8,541 nucleotides of DNA, taken from the NCBI GenBank assembly GCA_937923365.1, contig CALAIJ010000320.1, positions 1 to 8,541 of the forward strand. The letters are read 5' to 3'. Of the stretch, positions 5,797 through 8,541 are shown one piece after another. The notes under the pieces are model-generated. The model did no database searches and was not told the DNA's origin. It was given only the letters and a program-made list of their open reading frames with translations. Numbering within the stretch: the stretch's first letter is position 1; each line of letters begins with the position of its first letter. This DNA is from an uncultured Sulfitobacter sp. GTDB lineage: Bacteria > Pseudomonadota > Alphaproteobacteria > Rhodobacterales > Rhodobacteraceae. A program made the position numbers and the translations under genes.

Positions 5797-6378
5797 TTAT
5801 TTCGTGATCAGTTTCGCTTCGTGCTTCTTCAGGGACCGGCGGGCAGAGGCGTAATTGTCGACGCCTTCCTGCGTTGCCAGCTCTGGGAAGAGCTCGAGGA
5901 TTTCCTGACGCTGGGCATTCCCGATACCGGCCAGTGTTTGATCACCAGGCTGGAAGCTTTCGGTCCATGCACCATCCGACAGGATGACTTCGTGCTGGTC
6001 GAACATGATGTGGATATAGGTCGTGCCCGACACATCCACGATGTCCACCCCGTCCAGACCGGTCAGGTGCTTGGCTGCGACCAGAACTTCGCGCTCTTCA
6101 AAGTAAAGCGCTGTCTTGTCGTTGGCCACCAGAACGCGGTGGTTGGGGCTGACCATCATGTCACGCTCGGGCAGATCGTTGCCCAAGGCGCCCTGACGGA
6201 TCAGAACCGGCTTGAGGTGGGACGCACGCTCCAACTCGGCACCTGTCATCTCGCGGGCACCTACCCAGCGGATTTCCTGAATGCCGTTGTCACGTGTGAT
6301 GACCCGGTCACCGACCTGCAACTCCTCGACGCGACGCTCACCTTTTGGCGTCGCAATGCGCGTACCGGGGGTGAAACA
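5797..6378 (-). other. Hint domain plus C-terminal tail of the large gene
   Basis: From Cys722 to the stop this is 582 nt, identical in length to 4416-4997 in the neighbour; the counterpart in the third gene is 594 nt (2361-2954). Within it are the nucleophile Cys in C-F-T-P-G-T-R, R-V-I-T-R-D-N-G, S-P-N-H-R-V-L, E-E-R-E-V-L-V-A-A-K-H-L, Y-I-H-I-M-F-D-Q-H-E and W-T-E-S-F-Q-P-G-D. The tail L-E-L-F-P-E-L followed by A-R-R-S-L-K-K-H-E-A lies outside the usual Hint fold. Confidence 0.85.
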
Positions 6379-8541
6379 AGGGATGATGTTCTCGATTTCC
6401 TCGAATACCAGCTGGCCCGCGTCGTTTCCGTCCGCATCGAAGTAGTTGACCACGCCGTCTTCGCGGTCATCCGTCGTGAAGTCGATCACATAGGTGCCGC
6501 CCGGAGGGACCGAACCCGTCAGGTCCAGCGTGTCGAAATCATCGCCGCCGTCGCCGCCGTCGATGTCATCACCGGCATTGACGTTGATGAACAGGTCGCG
6601 GTCGTCGCCACCGTCCATGGTGTCGTCGCCGATGCCGCCGTCCAGCGTATCGTCGCCAGTGCCGCCGTTCAGGACGTCGTCACCCTGGCCGCCGATCAGG
6701 CTGTCTTCGCCTTCATCGCCGTTCAGCGTATCGTTGTCGATGCCACCGTCCAGCGTGTCGTTGCCAGTGCCGCCGTTCAGAACGTCGTTGTCGTCCTGAC
6801 CAAAGATGACGTCGTCACCCGCACCACCAAAGACCGTGTCCAGCCCGTTGTTCGGGTTGCGATCAGGTGAGAAGCCGCCGGTGTCTTCGTCCGTCAGTTC
6901 AAGCACATCAAGAGCACTGTCGGGGTCGTTTCCGGCATAGATCGTATCGTTGCCGTCACCGCCTTCGATCAGGTCGTTGCCTTCGCCGCCCACGATCCGG
7001 TCGTCATCCGCGCCACCATCAACGATATCGTCGTCGATGCCTGCGTCGATCACGTCGTTGCCGCTGCCGCCGTTAATGGTGTCGGCATCATCACCTGTGG
7101 TGATGGTGTCGTTACCGGCGCCGCCGTCAACGCTGTCGCGGTCGTCTTCGGGATCCGTATCGGGGTCGTACCCGAATGGATCGGAGTCTGCGAAGGGGTA
7201 GCCCTGATCGTGTGCCAGATCGCCGTTGCTGGTGTCGATGACATCATCGCCTTCGCCACCGTCTACAGTGTCGGAACCCTGACCTGCGTTGACCGTGTCG
7301 TCGCCGTCACCGGCATCAACCACATCGTCGTCACCTTCGGTACCGGGAATGACAGCGTCGTCCCCGTCGATGACGTCGCCACCGGGATCGCCCGTGTAGT
7401 CTGTGTCGATCAGATCACCGTCATCGGTGCCGTCGACGACGCCGTTGTTGACCAGAACGGTGGCAATGCCCTCGTCCTCTTCGCCGTCTGGGTCACAGAT
7501 CACATAGGTGATGGTGGCTTCACCCTCGAACCCTTCTGCGGGTGTGAAGGTGACCGTGCCGTCGCCATTGTCGACCAGCGTGCCCTGCTCTGCAGGAACG
7601 GAGGCTTCTTTCAGCTCAAGCACATCGCCATCGGGGTCTGTATCGTTGCCCACAAGGTCGATCGTGACCGGATTTTCCAAAGACGTGATCGCTTCGTCAT
7701 CGACAGCAACGGGTGGGTCGTTGACGGGCGTGACCGTCACTGTGGCCTCGCCTGTGTCCTCGACACCCGCTTCGTCGCAGATGACGTAAGTGATCGTGGC
7801 TTCACCGGTAAAGTCAGGGGCCGGTGTGAAGGTCACAGTGCCGTCGCCGTTGTCGACCAGCGTACCCTGCTCTGCAGGAACGCTTGCCTCTTTCAGTTCA
7901 AGCACATCGCCGTCGGGGTCTGTGTCGTTGCCGACCAGATCGATGGTAACGGGCGTGTCCTCAGGCGTCTCGGCCTCATCATCGACGGCGGTTGGCGCGT
8001 CATTGATGGGCGTGACCGTGACCACGTGCTCGGCTGTGTCCTCGCCGCCGTTGCCGTCCACGATGGTGTAGGTCACCGTCGCGTCGCCGACAAAGTCAGG
8101 CGCTGGCGTAAAGGTTGCCGTGCCGTCGCCGTTGTCCTCGATCGTGCCTTGCTCTGGCGGCACGCTGACGCTGGTCACGGTCAGCGGATCACCATCTGGA
8201 TCGCTGTCGTTGTCGATGAGGTCGATCACAACGGGTGTGTCTTCCTCGGTCTCGGCAACATCATCGACCGCATCAGGCACGTCGTTAACCGGGTTGACGG
8301 TGACAGTTGCCACGGCGTCATCCATGTTCCCGTCGGGGTCTTCGATCACATAGGTGATTGTCGCTTCGCCATTGAAGTCATCGGCGGGTGTGAACACCAG
8401 CTCGTTGCCAACGATCTCGACAGTACCCTGATCGGCGGGAACCTCTGCGGACACGATGGTCAGCGGATCGTCAGTAGGATCAGTGTCATTGTCGAGCACA
8501 TCGATGGTGACGGGCGTGTCCTCATCGGTGGTGGCCGTGTC
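5797..8541 (-). CDS. Large tandem-repeat/RTX adhesin-like protein with C-terminal Hint domain (N-terminus outside window)
   Basis: The frame is open from the right edge to TAA 5797-5799, giving 914 visible residues. The GTG at 8499 is inside a repeat and is not the start. Layout, numbering from the edge: four cadherin/Ig-like repeats of ~94 residues (1-365; each with P-V-x-I-D-x-x-x-N-D near its start and V-T-V-x-P-x-N-D near its end); a long RTX array (~372-652) broken by two acidic ~30-residue inserts; a linker (~653-721); Hint from Cys722 (C-F-T-P-G-T) with His801 in S-P-N-H-R and W-T-E-S-F (859-863) in place of His-Asn; then a tail to 914. The repeats resemble those of giant bacterial adhesins, and the RTX array points to type I export and Ca2+-dependent folding outside the cell. 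Hint is predicted to cut before Cys722 and release the adhesin part. It is probably first of the three Hint genes in transcription order within this window. Total length and any N-terminal anchor are unknown. Confidence 0.88.
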   Translation of the reverse strand, partial: DTATTDEDTPVTIDVLDNDTDPTDDPLTIVSAEVPADQGTVEIVGNELVFTPADDFNGEATITYVIEDPDGNMDDAVATVTVNPVNDVPDAVDDVAETEEDTPVVIDLIDNDSDPDGDPLTVTSVSVPPEQGTIEDNGDGTATFTPAPDFVGDATVTYTIVDGNGGEDTAEHVVTVTPINDAPTAVDDEAETPEDTPVTIDLVGNDTDPDGDVLELKEASVPAEQGTLVDNGDGTVTFTPAPDFTGEATITYVICDEAGVEDTGEATVTVTPVNDPPVAVDDEAITSLENPVTIDLVGNDTDPDGDVLELKEASVPAEQGTLVDNGDGTVTFTPAEGFEGEATITYVICDPDGEEDEGIATVLVNNGVVDGTDDGDLIDTDYTGDPGGDVIDGDDAVIPGTEGDDDVVDAGDGDDTVNAGQGSDTVDGGEGDDVIDTSNGDLAHDQGYPFADSDPFGYDPDTDPEDDRDSVDGGAGNDTITTGDDADTINGGSGNDVIDAGIDDDIVDGGADDDRIVGGEGNDLIEGGDGNDTIYAGNDPDSALDVLELTDEDTGGFSPDRNPNNGLDTVFGGAGDDVIFGQDDNDVLNGGTGNDTLDGGIDNDTLNGDEGEDSLIGGQGDDVLNGGTGDDTLDGGIGDDTMDGGDDRDLFINVNAGDDIDGGDGGDDFDTLDLTGSVPPGGTYVIDFTTDDREDGVVNYFDADGNDAGQLVFEEIENIIPCFTPGTRIATPKGERRVEELQVGDRVITRDNGIQEIRWVGAREMTGAELERASHLKPVLIRQGALGNDLPERDMMVSPNHRVLVANDKTALYFEEREVLVAAKHLTGLDGVDIVDVSGTTYIHIMFDQHEVILSDGAWTESFQPGDQTLAGIGNAQRQEILELFPELATQEGVDNYASARRSLKKHEAKLITK
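6586..7428 (-). repeat. RTX nonapeptide array of the large gene
   Basis: Residues ~372-652 contain three RTX blocks (~396-437, 469-537, 568-652) with many G-G-x-G-N/D-D-x-U-x units. Within the last block a 36-residue higher-order repeat is visible: D-V-L-N-G-G-T-G recurs at 586 and 622, each followed by D-T-L-D-G-G-I. Two acidic inserts (438-468 and 538-567) separate the blocks. Confidence 0.85.
7447..8541 (-). repeat. Four tandem cadherin/Ig-like repeats (~94 residues each)
   Basis: The anchor Pro of P-V-x-I-D lies at residues 10, 103, 197 and 291 (spacing 93, 94, 94). At DNA level the last two units are offset by exactly 282 nt. Units correspond roughly to 8254-8541 (probably continuing beyond the edge), 7972-8253, 7690-7971 and 7447-7689. 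Each has N-D-x-D-P-x-x-D, a G-T-V/L/I turn, F-T-P-A, T-Y-x-I and V-x-P-x-N-D-x-P; the fourth lacks the last motif and runs into the RTX region. This matches the repeat family of large secreted adhesins often called tandem-95 or cadherin-like. Confidence 0.85.

Noticed and set aside
2361..6378. True protein-splicing inteins
   Set aside because: There is no C-terminal extein domain beyond a short tail, no His-Asn plus nucleophile at the end of Hint, and no homing endonuclease.
5779..6870. 363-residue plus-strand open frame opposite the large Hint gene
   Set aside because: Its V-V-A-S-A-A-V-Q type repeats are simply the reverse of the RTX periodicity; not a real gene.
8497..8499. GTG at 8499 as start of the large Hint gene
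   Set aside because: It lies within the first repeat (D-V-L-D-N-D), and the frame remains open with repeat-like sequence (E-D-T-P-V-T-I-D) to the window edge, so the gene continues outside.
2361..8541. Polymorphic toxin or contact-dependent inhibition system using Hint to release a toxin
   Set aside because: In those systems a variable toxin follows Hint and an immunity gene follows it. Here the post-Hint tail is conserved among copies and no small immunity-like gene is present.
7447..8541. 282-nt periodic DNA repeats as a CRISPR or satellite-like array
   Set aside because: The period equals a 94-residue protein domain, differences are largely at silent positions, and the frame is open throughout; it is a coding repeat.

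Overview
The window looks like chromosomal DNA of a marine alphaproteobacterium, most likely Rhodobacterales (Roseobacter group). The coding sequence is GC-rich, and the gene content fits: a fused FAD oxidoreductase/GcvT methylamine-type enzyme, a MocA-like nucleotidyltransferase, and several RTX proteins ending in a bacterial Hint domain. The assignment rests on family recognition, not on a marker gene.

Left part (1-2319, plus strand): the 3' portion of a dimethylglycine/sarcosine dehydrogenase-like gene is followed after only 3 nt by a MobA/MocA-like nucleotidyltransferase that starts with GTG. The two look translationally linked. They converge on the next gene, and a long hairpin lies in the 41-nt gap and the end of that gene.

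Right part (2361-8541, minus strand): three head-to-tail paralogous genes, in transcription order 5797-8541 (start beyond the right edge), 4416-5489 and 2361-4133. Each has a different N-terminal part: cadherin-like ~94-residue repeats plus a long RTX array; a short RTX array only; or RTX, an unrecognised ~200-residue domain, then RTX. Each then carries the same C-terminal cassette: an acidic beta-rich linker, a Hint (Hedgehog/intein) domain beginning C-F-T-P-G-T, and a ~45-residue helical-looking tail. Cassette Cys-to-stop length is exactly 582 nt in two genes and 594 nt in the third. The catalytic Cys and the His of S-P-N-H-R are kept in all three, but the intein C-terminal His-Asn is replaced by Glu-Ser. 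The prediction is therefore self-cleavage or nucleophile transfer without protein splicing. No Sec signal peptide is visible on the two complete proteins, and the RTX content suggests type I secretion, but no secretion genes lie in the window.

The AT-richer gaps between the Hint genes (4134-4415 and 5490-5796) hold no convincing gene. The second contains a clear rho-independent terminator for the large gene. Both gaps contain a shared TTAACACA element about 70 nt upstream of the next start codon, which suggests separate promoters for the paralogues. The window's most notable content is this cluster of Hint-tailed RTX proteins with exchangeable N-terminal parts, a known but functionally obscure family layout.
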